Shown here in pieces: positions 1-10,535 of a stretch of DNA of 64,000 nucleotides (position 1 is the stretch's first letter; every line of letters begins with the position of its first letter). The notes below the pieces were generated by a model that saw only the letters and a program-made list of their open reading frames with translations, searched no databases and was not told the DNA's origin. This DNA is from Stichopus chloronotus. Its lineage: Eukaryota; Echinodermata; Holothuroidea; Aspidochirotida; Stichopodidae. The stretch spans positions 21,173,911 through 21,237,910 of the forward strand of contig CM037843.1 of NCBI GenBank assembly GCA_021234535.1, given 5' to 3'. A program made the position numbers and the translations under genes.

Positions 1-953
1 ATGTCTTTTCCAATTTTCCGTACCTTAGCTGGTTAGATTTTCTGCTAGAAGCCGTCGACGTTAGCACACCTTGTCACTGGGACCAAATCACACATCGCCT
101 CCAACGATGATGCTCCGCCACCTAAGATTCCATAACTTTTCTATAATTGTTTCAATTTCCTCCGTTTTCACAACATGGATACTTTAACTCGCCTACTTCA
201 ATATTCAATCCACAAAAGGACCAATCTTAAAGGGTAAAATACCAAAAAAGTTACCGAAATGTCCCTAAAAGGGACTTTCACCGACGGCGAACAAAATGCG
301 GAGGGATCTCCAACTTCTATATAGGGTATGCTACCCTATATCGCAAATGGTCAATTTTAAAATCAACATCATTTAGCGCCGTTAAAATCTTTGCACTCGG
401 CACGTTATGAGACTTGACGCGGTGGATGAGTCGGACGTTGGCCGTTCTGTTTAAACACTCGACCACAAAAGCGGACGTAAATACAACCTGACAACATTTC
501 CGAAAAGGATAACAGGAACAATGTAAATAGCTACCGAGGCGCCGAGCAATTTCATTCAAACCTTTTGTCTCATCTGCTGAGATCTAGTATTTGGTCTTCC
601 CAGCGAGGGCTCTACCAAACATTTTGCAAATCAGATCCATTGGAGAGGACGGTTTACCATTAAATTGATATACGTCATTTTTCTCTTAACAGAACCGTTG
701 TTTTCCTTATAGTTCATAAAATAGAACTATTCCTCCTAAAATTTACTTTCAAGTTTATAGAAACGGGCTTGAATATTTCCGTTTTGTGTACGTGCACCGT
801 CGAGTATATCGGTCCGTCTTCGAAGTTCATTAATACGAGAGGAAACCTTTGACTACGTCATCAAAAATAATTTAACACGATCGAGATAAGGTACAACGAA
901 AGATTGAAGGAATTTCTGAATCCTTTCAAATACACGCCACTGATTTCCCCAAA
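1..953. other. CpG-rich non-genic sequence
   Basis: No convincing gene is visible. CpG is frequent here (26 in the first 480 bases by hand count), unlike the middle of the window. An 80-codon minus-strand frame at 317-559 has no recognisable domain and no supporting splice context. The left edge may cut through a larger feature that cannot be seen. Confidence 0.5.
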
Positions 954-994
954 GGGGTAACGAGGGGGGGGGGGAGGGGGGTAACGGGGGGCGG
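954..994 (+). repeat. Clustered G-tracts, possible G-quadruplex
   Basis: Four runs of G lie within about 40 bases: 954-957 (4), 964-974 (11), 976-981 (6) and 986-991 (6). The loops are short, which meets the usual sequence rule for an intramolecular G-quadruplex. Function is unknown, and similar poly-G tracts are scattered over the first 30 kb. Confidence 0.6.
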
Positions 995-1055
995 ACATTT
1001 GCTTCTTTTCTAGAAAGGGTGTAAAATCCCCTCCTTGTCGGTTCCATGCAAATGT

Positions 1056-1109
1056 ACAAGTAAATATTCACTTACAAATAAATTTTCAATTACAAGTAAA
1101 TATTCAATT
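1056..1109. repeat. 18-bp tandem repeat, three copies
   Basis: Three contiguous 18-bp units start at 1056, 1074 and 1092. Each reads approximately ACAAGTAAATATTCAATT, with 2 to 4 differences between copies. It is AT-rich and non-coding in appearance. Confidence 0.85.
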
Positions 1110-1351
1110 AGCTTGGTTTGTTACTTTGCTGCAGTGTTTCAAATTACATAAGTAACTGACCTTTAAAATCACTTCAAATTGTACCTCATACGGACCTCGA
1201 AGCAAACGTTTAATTGTCCCACTGAATTCACTTTTATCTTTAGACAAGGACAGTATCAAACTGGAATCGCAGTTCAGCCCCCTTTTCTTCTTTTTACTCT
1301 CTGGCCTAATCCTTGCCGACACACACATTCATCATGAATACGATACGGTTC

Positions 1352-1394
1352 AAAGTAACTTTCACTGTAAAGTAACTTTCACTGTAAAGTAACC
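1352..1394. repeat. 17-bp tandem repeat, 2.5 copies
   Basis: The unit AAAGTAACTTTCACTGT occurs exactly at 1352-1368 and 1369-1385, followed by a partial third copy. Identical copies suggest a recent local slippage event. Confidence 0.9.
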
Positions 1395-3087
1395 TTAACT
1401 TTCGGAGTCCGTTTCTTTCACTTCCTCCCCAAGCTGAGCGAAGAGGGCCGTTGGTGCATCCCGTCTTCATACAGAATCGACACGGGCCATCACAATTCGC
1501 TGTTGGAATGAACGTATTTTTTAAACAATTCTAATTCTTTATTTTGTGTCAGATCCAGGATCACAAATGATACAATGCAACTGAATATCAATTCTAGATC
1601 CGATGACGGATCTCCCAATAGATGCAGAAATAATAAACAGAAAGTAGAAAATAATTTCCGACGGTAACTTGTGTTGTATTAATATATTTCGAGTGGATGT
1701 TTCCTATAATTCCATTCAGGAAATAAAATTACCAGACAAAAAAAAAACAAAAAACAACCCATATTGGTATTCTTCTCTACAGCCCTTTCCACACTACACG
1801 AGTGGATGCGACGCAACCCTTCGCAATGAGATCTTTCAGACTCTTCAAAAAGTGTTGAAAGCTTTACAGTTGCGAGCAGTCGCGCAACCCTGTCTAATGT
1901 GAAGATAAGTTTATAAAAATATATGTGGAGGAAGTATCCTTGGACCTTGTCTCTTTGACATAAATAACGAGTATAGAAAACCCAAACTTTATCATCGACT
2001 GATAAGTTCAACATCTTTTTAGTGAATAAATCCGTTGAAAAACCGCTCGGCAAATGAACGTTGCACATGAACAAAGTACGGTAGGTATATAGGCTATACA
2101 TTGTATGATAGAACTCTACAGGACATTCACAGTAGGGCCTAAAACAAACTGCACTACTGAGGCTTGAGTATACTTGATTGTACATGAAAAAAAAATGGTG
2201 AAAAGATCGAGAGAGATGTGTTTACTGCAAGCTGTACAGTTACTAAATAATAACAGAAGGGCAAAAGATGTACAGCAAAGGCTCACTTCTTCAATAGCTC
2301 GATCTGAGACTACAGTTGTACAGTGTGTGCACCTTCCTCGTAAAAACTGTAGTTAGATCTCAGTTGGTCAGCCCGACAAGGTAATCTCGCAGTAAGTCGC
2401 TTCTTGGTACTCTGTGGAAGAGGAAGGACTCTCTGAGAAGTAAACCGACTGAAAATATGATAAAATGGCAGGGCTTTTATAATTGAAGGGCACCAAACAC
2501 GATAAAAAAAAAAATTGTAACTCTATTTTATCTGTGTAGATTAAAACGTTATCAAACTTTAATCCTAACATATTAACCCCAGTGCATTACGAGGAAAATA
2601 TCCAATACCCTGGCTCAGCTCTTAGAATTTATGGAGTGGGCTATTTGAGATATAAAAAAATTCCAAATGTGGAAATTGGTCAATAAAAAAATTAAATCAC
2701 TCTCGAGTAAAGAGTTTGAGGTCATTGGTGGTAAACAGTTCTCAAACACAACAGGTTAAACATAAGTCAGAGTAATTACAGAACCAATGACTTCCTGTAT
2801 CTGACCAATCAAGGAAGAGTTTCTTTATCTTAGCGTCCTCGAGATTCTGATCAAAACGAATGTGAAGACAATTAGTTTAAAACCATGATAGGTTCCTTCC
2901 AGATCGCTTCTTTGATAGTTTTGTTTAGAATCACCGGGATGTCATCTCCAGGGAGAGAGTACTTTATAAGAGAGAAGACAATTTCCTTTATATAAACACC
3001 TTTCATAGGTTTGAGATATCACTATATGTCCTTTGTATATACTACAACAAAAAAATATGTGTTCACCGTCCTCTGAGAGGGAAATAA
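1395..3087. other. No gene recognised
   Basis: The longest open frame of the window (168 codons, minus strand, 1679-2185) lies here. Its product is rich in Tyr, Phe, Cys and Leu in a way typical of AT-rich non-coding DNA and matches no family I know. No splice signals or promoter bracket it, so I do not call it a gene. Confidence 0.5.
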
Positions 3088-3258
3088 GGGGGGGGGGGTG
3101 TCCCAATTCACTCTCGAAAAATGTTGCTTTTGCAAAGTGCTCAGATGCAAAATCACATTTAACTACATGCATTGTACACTAGTTTACATTTCCCTTTCCC
3201 TGGCAGCCCCACTCCTAACATTTCTCTTGGGATGGGGGGGGGGGCACGTGTCCCAATG
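3088..3258 (+). repeat. Two G11 tracts each followed by TGTCCCAAT
   Basis: An 11-base G run at 3088-3098 is followed directly by TGTCCCAAT, and a second 11-base G run at 3234-3244 is followed by CACG and then TGTCCCAAT. The shared right flank shows that the two tracts are copies of one short motif rather than independent slippage. A related arrangement occurs at 14260-14289. Confidence 0.7.
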
Positions 3259-4321
3259 TACCCCCCTATAGCCATGACCTTGTCGATAAATCTCGAATAA
3301 TGTCACGAGATCGCTCGTCTGTCTAACAAAGGAAGTTCCGTCATTCTCTTAGATTCTGTACGTGTGAACATATTGACATGTACACGCCGCGCGTCCGTGT
3401 GCAATACAACAGTACTGATTTGACTTCCTACGTCAAAATCAGGTTCGGTTAATGATCCTAATTAATTCTTGTCATAAAGCTACAGTAAGAATTCTCCATA
3501 TAGTCTCATCTGGGCTCAGGTCTGGCTATTTTCGAATAAGTTGTCGTTAATGAAACGGATGTTTCCGTACATTTATCACAGGAACCGGTTCTGCTAAAAC
3601 AATCATTTGGCTAGAAAATTCTGGTCACAGGGTCGTTCACACGACTGTAAGTGTTGTGGGCTAGGTTGAAGGGATTAGATTAGAGGTTAGGTTAGGGTCA
3701 ACGACCATGCCAATTGAGCTTACAGGAGCACGGACGCATTTTACTGCAGTGCCAATATCGCTGACCTATCATATATCCTATCAACAGCAGTAACTGATAC
3801 ATCTGATTAATTAATACAGGATCCTAGATGATCCCATAAAAGATCATTGTGGTAATGGAGCAGTCAACATTTATCCGATGGGGTCGTAACGGTATGTTCC
3901 AGGGTATCATAATGTGGTCGTCCCCAGGACACCCCGAACCCCCCCCCCCCCCCCCCGTACATTTCTCGACCATTTACAATAGACTGACTTGATTAACTTA
4001 GAACACTCTAAAGTTCCTAAACTTTTATTTGTGCTTAATTCGCTACAGTCTCTCTATGCTATGCTCGGTATAAACTATGTGCAAAATGCGTCACCCTTCA
4101 GTTCACTAAAGGCTCTTTTCCTTCATCCATTTTTGTTCATCCATAGCTGTCTACACGTTCTGTTCAATATAAAGCTCACCTCTTTATTTCAGTTAAACTT
4201 ACTCTATAATTCAATATATTGTACTCTACCGACTTTAAGCCGTCGCACCATGTACACTCTTAATTTCAAAGAGTGTTTCTCAAAATATACTACATTCTTT
4301 CCTTAGGTATACAATGTACAT
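3259..4321. other. No gene recognised; C18 homopolymer at 3939-3956
   Basis: The stretch includes an 18-base C run, the longest homopolymer seen in the window. A 105-codon plus-strand frame (3989-4306) is Leu/Phe/Ser-rich and unlike any known family. Nothing else structured was found. Confidence 0.5.
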
Positions 4322-4325
4322 TTAA

Positions 4326-4967
4326 AAGGATGGTCTAGCCACAAATATAGCTTTGATATGTTAAAGAGTAAGTTCATCTGACCCTTACAGTGAAACTTCC
4401 ATTCAGTTCCCATGTGTGGTTCAGGAGAAATGAGCAGTTGAAGTTACCGCATTTGTAACCAACAGTTGACTTGAAGCAAGCAGGAGTGATGTCATCTCCC
4501 CGCATTGATAAAACATTTTACTACAATAAAAGTAAGAGTTAATATATACATTTAGTACAATTGTGATGGGAAGTGTACCATAAAGCCACAATGGTTTAAC
4601 TGAGTGGCGTACTCCCCGTGCAAGTAGATATGATGATAGTTAATACTTAAGCACAAAGAAAATGAAAAAAAAAGAAATACAAGCCCAATTAAGGAAATGT
4701 ATCTATACATATAGACACATACCATATTGATTTCAAGGTCAGAATAAATTCAGTAATAAAGAAAACTGTAAAGACTATTCAGATATGTGAGGAGATGATG
4801 TCACTCCTGCTTGCCTCAAGTTCACAGTTGGTAGAAAAGTGGGTAACCTCAACTGGTAATATCTTCAGAACCACACATGGAAACTGAATCGAAGTTTCAC
4901 CATGCAGAATGGTTGGATAAATATACTCTTCGACATATCCAAGCTAAATTTGTGGCTAGACCATCTT
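4326..4967. mobile_element. Long-inverted-repeat MITE with TTAA-type insertion site
   Basis: The left arm (4326 to about 4505) is repeated as its reverse complement in the right arm (about 4790-4967), with roughly three quarters identity and small indels. Shared blocks include the outer GATGGTCTAGCCACAAAT, a middle CCATGTGTGGTTC and the inner AAGCAGGAGTGA. A unique 285-bp centre separates the arms and holds no reading frame of note. The left end is preceded by TTAA (4322-4325) and the right end is followed by TTGA (4968-4971), a one-base departure from TTAA. TTAA targets with ends starting AAGG suggest a Kolobok- or piggyBac-type non-autonomous element; that superfamily call is inference. The arm divergence indicates an old copy. 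Confidence 0.75.
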
Positions 4968-4971
4968 TTGA

Positions 4972-5441
4972 AAGAGGATTTTTTCAGTGAATCAGTTGGG
5001 AAACAACTGTTTTTACGCCAGTAAAACCTCCATAAAGTACTGTCATTTATTGTGAACTATGTGGAGGAGTTATAGCATATTGATGTGTTGGAAACGATAT
5101 GAGATGAGATCGTGGGACATTTGTCCGTTTCATACAGGTTTTGTTTCCAGTGCGTGATCTCCTCCGCTTATGTTTTTTCGTTGTTGTTTTGTCTTCTTAT
5201 TTCCTTGAGAATTTTTGTGTTGAATGTCGTGGCGAAATTAAAAACAAAATCTGTCTACCTTCTATTTTTTTACTTCGAACTGCTCCGATTTTTTTCTTTC
5301 AGAAAGTGATCTAATGGTCGTAACTCTTCATTTTCATCAGTTCGTAGAACGCATCCTGACGTTCACGGACTCGGTGATCTCCGCGACAATGCAAACAGCA
5401 TCCCTATTACATGAATCTGTACGACGATACTCAACTTCCTC
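4972..5441. other. Spacer between two TTAA elements, no gene
   Basis: No coding signal is evident. The 65-codon frame at 5112-5309 is Phe/Leu-rich and not recognised. A pyrimidine tract ending in CAG near 5301 resembles a splice acceptor but has no partner. Confidence 0.45.
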
Positions 5442-5445
5442 TTAA

Positions 5446-5791
5446 AGGGAAATAGGGCGCTTGTTTTAGAGCAAACATCCATATTTTTGAAACCAATGTT
5501 TGTGGACATAGAATGGTAAATTATTCAAAATAAGAAAGGACAGAAGCCTACTTTTCAAGAAATAAGCTCCTCACAGATAGAAATTCAGTTATTAGTTGCT
5601 CAAAACTAATTTGTTCACCCAAACTTTTCAAAATTAAAATGATGCATCTTCCGTTACTCATCACATACATAATGTTTTGAGGAGATGAGGCATTGGTAGA
5701 TGTTTATTGATGAGACTGAATGGTTTAATAATGGTTACCACTATTTTCTTTTGCATGTCATGTTGGGGTATTCTAAACGCCATATTTCCCT
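5446..5791. mobile_element. Short MITE with TTAA target duplication
   Basis: The left terminus AGGGAAATAGGGCGC (5446-5460) is mirrored at the right end, whose reverse complement reads AGGGAAATATGGCGT, matching 13 of 15 positions. Intact TTAA flanks both sides (5442-5445 and 5792-5795), as expected for a TTAA target-site duplication. The 346-bp body has no open frame of interest, so it is non-autonomous. A Kolobok or piggyBac origin is inferred from the TTAA and purine-rich ends. Confidence 0.75.
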
Positions 5792-5795
5792 TTAA

Positions 5796-7205
5796 CAAAA
5801 GTTGAACAGACTCAGTACTCACTTCTGATTGGCTCACACAGCTAGAGCAAACCATTACACTAGAGTGGGTAGGGGTGCTAAGTTAATTTACGCGATGCCC
5901 TATAGAAAGAATAGTTTCACAATACAAAACGGCCAAGGCACCGGCATGGGGTAAAACATCGTGTAAAATTATGTTGTTATGGAAACACACGTCCAAATAT
6001 CCGGAATTACTTTTATAATGACGTTGCAACGATTTGTTCTGTACATCATTATGTAATCTTATGGATGAAGGGTATGTTCTATGAGATGGTGGGAGTATGT
6101 TTGGAAGATGGAACACAACAACTAGCCTTTACTTTCCAAAACAGATTGTGCAATAAATCTGTTCCTACAAATTACAAGTTTTGCTTATTTCTTGTCTTTC
6201 TGCTTTCTGATTCAAATGGGTTTTCCATTTCATATCGGCTTGCAACACAGGGGCTAATTAGAACTCTCTACATCACCGTCCAATCAGTGAACCTTTTGGT
6301 TGAACACCGGTGAGGAGGGTTTTAGTCACGGCGACCAGAACTCAGGTTACCGGTGTTTCGAGGAAAATGTCTGAAAATTAAGTCGAAATGCATATCATTG
6401 CTGAACCCACATTTTTATTTGGTAATTTAATGTCTCAAACAATCACTGGTATTGCGAGCAAAAGTTTCAGTCTGAAAGTTCCTTATACCCCTCTCATCCA
6501 GGGCGGCGTTCACACTTCACTGAAAATGTTTTTAGGTACGGCCTCAGAACCTTACCGGTAAGCCCCTTACACGCAAACGCAGAAGGTGCTGTACCTAAAT
6601 CTGATTGAGTGTCAATAGCGAAGATAGTTGATTCCTGATATCGGCTGTGATCGATGGTAAACTGTTAATGTACCGTAATTTTGAAAAGTCAAAGTTTGCC
6701 ACAGTGAAACATTACATGATTCTGTACACTCAGTCGCCTTATTTAATCTACTAAATCTACTAAATAAATTTCAGGAGGTTTGTAACAATGAAATTTATTT
6801 TAAGCAAAATATTTTCTTCTGCGGCAACAAACACATTTTTCTGGCCATTTGATGAGATCTGGTCGATGACGTTGCGCTTTCTGTCACTGTTGCCTGGTCC
6901 ATTGAATTGAAACAAAAAATACAAACTTTGAAAAGATTATGTCGTCTAAAATATCTTTTATATTTTACATAAGAGAGCAAAAAACTTGACTGGATTTGAT
7001 TTTTTATGTCAAATTCTGTTCAGTCACGGATCTTTGTACTCTCTTGATGTCTCGTCTTGATGTTCGTTTCATTAGAAGATTCGAATGCTTCTTACACATT
7101 TTTTTTTTCACACATGTGACAATCTGTGTTATGCATTCCAGTATCCATGTATGCAATATGCCTGGAAATGAAAGAAAGAGATTTCATGCCACCCCCTATA
7201 AAGAA
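5796..7205. other. No gene recognised; small inverted repeat at 6303-6357
   Basis: A perfect 9-bp inverted repeat, AACACCGGT at 6303-6311 and ACCGGTGTT at 6349-6357, is spaced by 37 bases. Short frames at 5883-6116 (minus) and 6065-6313 (plus) have no recognisable products. An RFX X-box-like site (5973-5986, 11 of 14 to consensus) is present. Confidence 0.45.
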
Positions 7206-7257
7206 AGAAAAGCAAATAGAAACAATGGTTATTACTATTGTTTCTATTTACTTTTCT
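7206..7257. other. Near-perfect 21-bp hairpin with 10-base loop
   Basis: The left arm 7206-7226 and right arm 7237-7257 are reverse complements at 20 of 21 positions; the only mismatch is C7213 opposite A7250. The loop is 7227-7236. The length and pairing of a transcript would resemble a short microRNA precursor, although 52 nt with almost no bulges is compact for an animal pre-miRNA. It may equally be the relic of a tiny palindromic element. No target duplication flanks it. Confidence 0.8.
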
Positions 7258-7880
7258 AATACAGACTAATAATAATGGATGGTTGTTCACATGATACAGA
7301 AGGTACAATAATGCTTAGTTACATAGCGCGTATTAAGCAATTTTTATGTCAACGAACTATAGATAACGGAATGGGCCGAGGAGACGGGAAGAGGTTGACC
7401 AATGACCATACAGTGTACAACAGCCAGCCTCCGGCGGCTCCATGCATGAATCAGGCACACACAATTGATTAAATCAGATTCTCCAGTCCAATTAAGTCAA
7501 ACTATATTATCGTCACATACAATGTAGGAATGAGATAATTACTGTCACCACTTTGCACACCGACTGTAAATAGCTAAATGACAGTGACGTCATGGCTGAC
7601 CAATTTAATATTGTTTACGCTCTAGAAAAAAGTATGGAAACTTTTAAATGTACCTAAAGTAAAAAAAAAGACAAGCCAAAACTGTATATGTAACAAGGCT
7701 TAAGCTAGAGCAGCAAAGCCGCTGAATCTTGATACTTCTGATTTTTTAATGTTCCTTTGTAAGGATGTCCTGAATATGTTAGAAAAAGTTCAATTGTGGT
7801 TGAAGAGATTAAAAACAAAAAATAGAGAAGTTTGAACCTGGTTGATGTATCTGGTGTTGACAAAATATTAGACTTCTGCC
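7258..7880. other. No gene recognised
   Basis: AT-rich sequence without a convincing open frame. The 131-codon minus-strand frame (7705-8100) spans the neighbouring hairpin and is rich in Lys, Ile, Leu and Ser, with no domain that I can name. Confidence 0.45.
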
Positions 7881-7921
7881 ATTTCAATTCATTGTTAACA
7901 TTGTTAACAATGAACTGAAAT
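7881..7921. other. 19-bp snap-back palindrome
   Basis: ATTTCAATTCATTGTTAAC (7881-7899) pairs with 7903-7921 at 18 of 19 positions around a 3-base spacer. It is a near-perfect cruciform-type palindrome. The three-base loop is too tight for a normal pre-miRNA, so a replication-slippage origin is more likely. Confidence 0.85.
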
Positions 7922-8421
7922 TTGAGAACACACACAATTGGAAAATTTTCATGGTTATATGAACACTTTAATTTCAAAAGGTAACAAAAGCAGGTTATCT
8001 GAGTTTTTATATCAGCAATGAGCAATCCTTCGAATCCTTTGGTTTTTTTCTGTACCATACGACACGACGCGATATCTTTGAAAATCTTAAGTCTACGCAC
8101 GTTATTGTATTGCAGACCCGTTGTCCTCGCATTCTACGTTTTCGCGCGTATTTCATAGGATGATTTTACTAGTATGACTCCATTAACTGAATCGCTGGAA
8201 TCATAGTAACATTTCTGGGAACATCGGACCATGGAAATAACGAACCCCTGGACTTATCGGCGGAAACCGTTGAAATACAAAAACGGGGAATACCCCGAAC
8301 CCTGGGGATACAGATCTGTGTATTAGCTGGATTGGGTAAGCGTCTCTTTTCAATAGCGCGTCAACATTAATTAGGCTGTATCCAGTGAAACCAACGGTAG
8401 CTAGGCTTTGGGTGTCGCAAC

Positions 8422-8577
8422 ATGGCCGACATGGAACGCCAAAAGGTAAAACGAATGGTGATTTCCTGCCTTCGGTGGCTTTACAGAGGCGCTGAACATA
8501 GGCAGACCCCCGTTGCGCGATATGCGCGTCGTTTGTTTGAACTATTACTGTTGCTATCATTAAGTGGGAACGTATGA
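8422..8577 (+). CDS. Possible 51-codon small frame or 5' exon, unrecognised
   Basis: A reading frame starts MADMERQKVKRMV and ends with a stop at 8575-8577. The start context (GCAACATGG) is good, with G at +4. After eight codons the sequence AAAG|GTAAAA (GT at 8446) could act as a splice donor, which would make this a short first coding exon instead. The surroundings (8200-8580) are locally CpG-rich, as around many promoters. The encoded peptide is basic at first and ends in a run of leucines, which might form a membrane segment. I recognise no family. Chance occurrence is quite possible. A 119-codon frame on the opposite strand (8201-8560) is also unrecognised. Confidence 0.2.
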   Translation: MADMERQKVKRMVISCLRWLYRGAEHRQTPVARYARRLFELLLLLSLSGNV

Positions 8578-9560
8578 AACTGTTTCACCTACCATGCGGA
8601 GTCGTTATTCCCGCACCACGTGACCCTCCATGCAGCTGGCAGTTTGACGCCATTTTGTCCATTGTTAGGCTTCTTCCAGCTATGCCTTGTACAAATACCA
8701 GTTTTGAAAGTCACCTTGCAAACTAGTCAAGGTTTATCCAGTGACTGCCTTAGATCTACGACGAAGTCATGTTCTCTCATGAAACTAGTAGAGACGAAAT
8801 GAGACGACCCTTCACTTCGCTAATACATGCGTGGATATTGAGCGTCATCATGTGCATAAGGTACAGTCGACGGACATATTAAATTTACTTTATTACTTTT
8901 TTATTATATTTCAGCAAGTCTTACACGTTATCAAGCCCCACATGAGTGTCATTCAAGGTTATACCTTCTCGAGACGATGTATGCTAACTTTACAACAGTA
9001 CCTCTGTTTATCATTTCATTTTATCATGCAGGACACTATCTTCCTCGAGATATGACCTTGATACAAAAGGGGACATTTCGAGGCCATTGAGGACACTAAG
9101 CTTCTGTTTAAGACAAGTTTTATTAGGGTTTTTTTTAGTTTTTTCTCGAAGTCACAAGATATACAGCCTCGATGAACTAACGAATCGCACGCATTACCCT
9201 GCGACTGACAGAACGACTGACAACTACGAAAGACACATAGCGGAAATTCGACTCAAAAGATTTACGGTCAATTAATGACCGTTAATTATTCGATCAGCGT
9301 CAGTGTTCGGAAGGATGCTTAAAGTGTCCTAAATGAGGGTACAATAACCCTTGAAAAGTAGAACAGTGAGACGACAGCCACGACAATCTCCCCCTTCTTC
9401 CCTTCCGTTCAAACGGAAGAGCCCAGGCTAAGGTTTATAGCCAAACCGTGGAGTCATTAGCCCTAACTAAATGGCGGCAATGCTATACCAGTGAGAGAAT
9501 GGCATCTCCTTGGCTATACAGACAGACCATTAGTGCCATGAAATATCAAATCCCAAGTTA
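8578..9560. other. No gene recognised; small hairpin at 9264-9282
   Basis: ACGGTCA (9264-9270) and TGACCGT (9276-9282) form a perfect 7-bp inverted repeat around ATTAA. The remaining sequence contains only short unrecognised frames. Confidence 0.45.
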
Positions 9561-9788
9561 CGTGTTTGTACTGCGAAAATTGCAAACTGCTTATCTTTGC
9601 TGCAGAAACCGTTTGGTCAGCGGACCCTGGGTCGGGTGGGGGGGGGGGGGGGTGACATGGGAAAGAGACAGGCTCTGAATACTTGGTATCATAAATCTAT
9701 TTTCCCGCGATTTTGGAGAATTTAATTTCCTCATTTAATTGGGCCCCTTTGAACTTTTGGGGGCTCATTGACGGAGCACCCTGTCCAT
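9561..9788 (+). repeat. Diverged direct repeat, copy 1
   Basis: This segment recurs at 10270-10475 in the same orientation. Shared blocks include AAAATTGCAAACTGCTT, ATAAATCTATTTTC and TCATTTAATTGGGC. Copy 1 additionally contains a G15 tract (9638-9652), where copy 2 has only a short G-rich stretch. Spacing is about 700 bp. It could be an ancient tandem duplication or two copies of one transposon. Confidence 0.75.
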
Positions 9789-10227
9789 GCATCTGGCAGC
9801 CAAGTGCCTGGGTTTGATTGTTAAATGACACATTTCTAGGTAACATTCACTGTCTTTATTGAAATCCGTCAGATCGTCTGAGATTGAAAGCCCCGCCAAA
9901 ACATAGCATTAGCCAATCATTTGACGTTCACGAGAATCATGAAGACCGGTGGTTAGCAGATCACATCCACACGTTGATCGATAGGCAAGATATTGAGATT
10001 AGGTAGTTGAGGGTTGTTATAGGGTGAATCATTTGGTCCTAAAAATCCTAATAAATTAAAATTACTTACTAACATAAAATTACTTGCATCGATTATGAGA
10101 GCTTTTCTGCATTACAATGAATTTTCAGGCAACCTTTAAAAAAATTGTCTTATTTTTCTGTAAGTTTGTTTTCCGAATATATCAGCAAACAGGGAGACTT
10201 GACAACTTGTATCCCTGTATTTCGTCA

Positions 10228-10535
10228 GGTCATACAGCGGTCAGTCGTTTCAACTCACACCAATGACGTCGTGTTTACACAGTGAAAATTGCAAACTGCT
10301 TCCCATTGCTGCAGAAAATATTTGACCTGCAGAGGGGACATGAAATGATGAAAAAGAGACGGGCTCCAAAATGATTGGTATTATAAATCTATTTTCTTAC
10401 GATTTTGTGAGAATTTATTTTGCTCATTTAATTGGGCTCCTTGAACTTCCGGGGCCCCTTATGGACATTGTCCGAGACTAAACAACTATCTAGGTCATAC
10501 ATCAGTCATTCGTTCCAACTTACTCTCATGCATGA
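10228..10535 (+). repeat. Diverged direct repeat, copy 2, with a nested second pair
   Basis: Positions 10270-10475 match 9561-9788. In addition, 10228-10266 (GGTCATACAGCGGTCAGTCG...) is repeated at about 10493-10535, so the copy is itself bracketed by a roughly 40-bp direct repeat. The bracketing repeats might be terminal repeats of a small element, but no target duplication is clear. Confidence 0.6.

Noticed and set aside
1679..2185. 168-codon minus-strand open frame, the longest in the window
   Set aside because: No recognisable domain, unusual Tyr/Phe/Cys-rich composition typical of AT-rich non-coding DNA, and no splice or promoter context.
3660..3695. TTAGGTTAGGG-like telomeric words
   Set aside because: Only two or three imperfect copies of a TTAGG-type word, far from a telomeric array.
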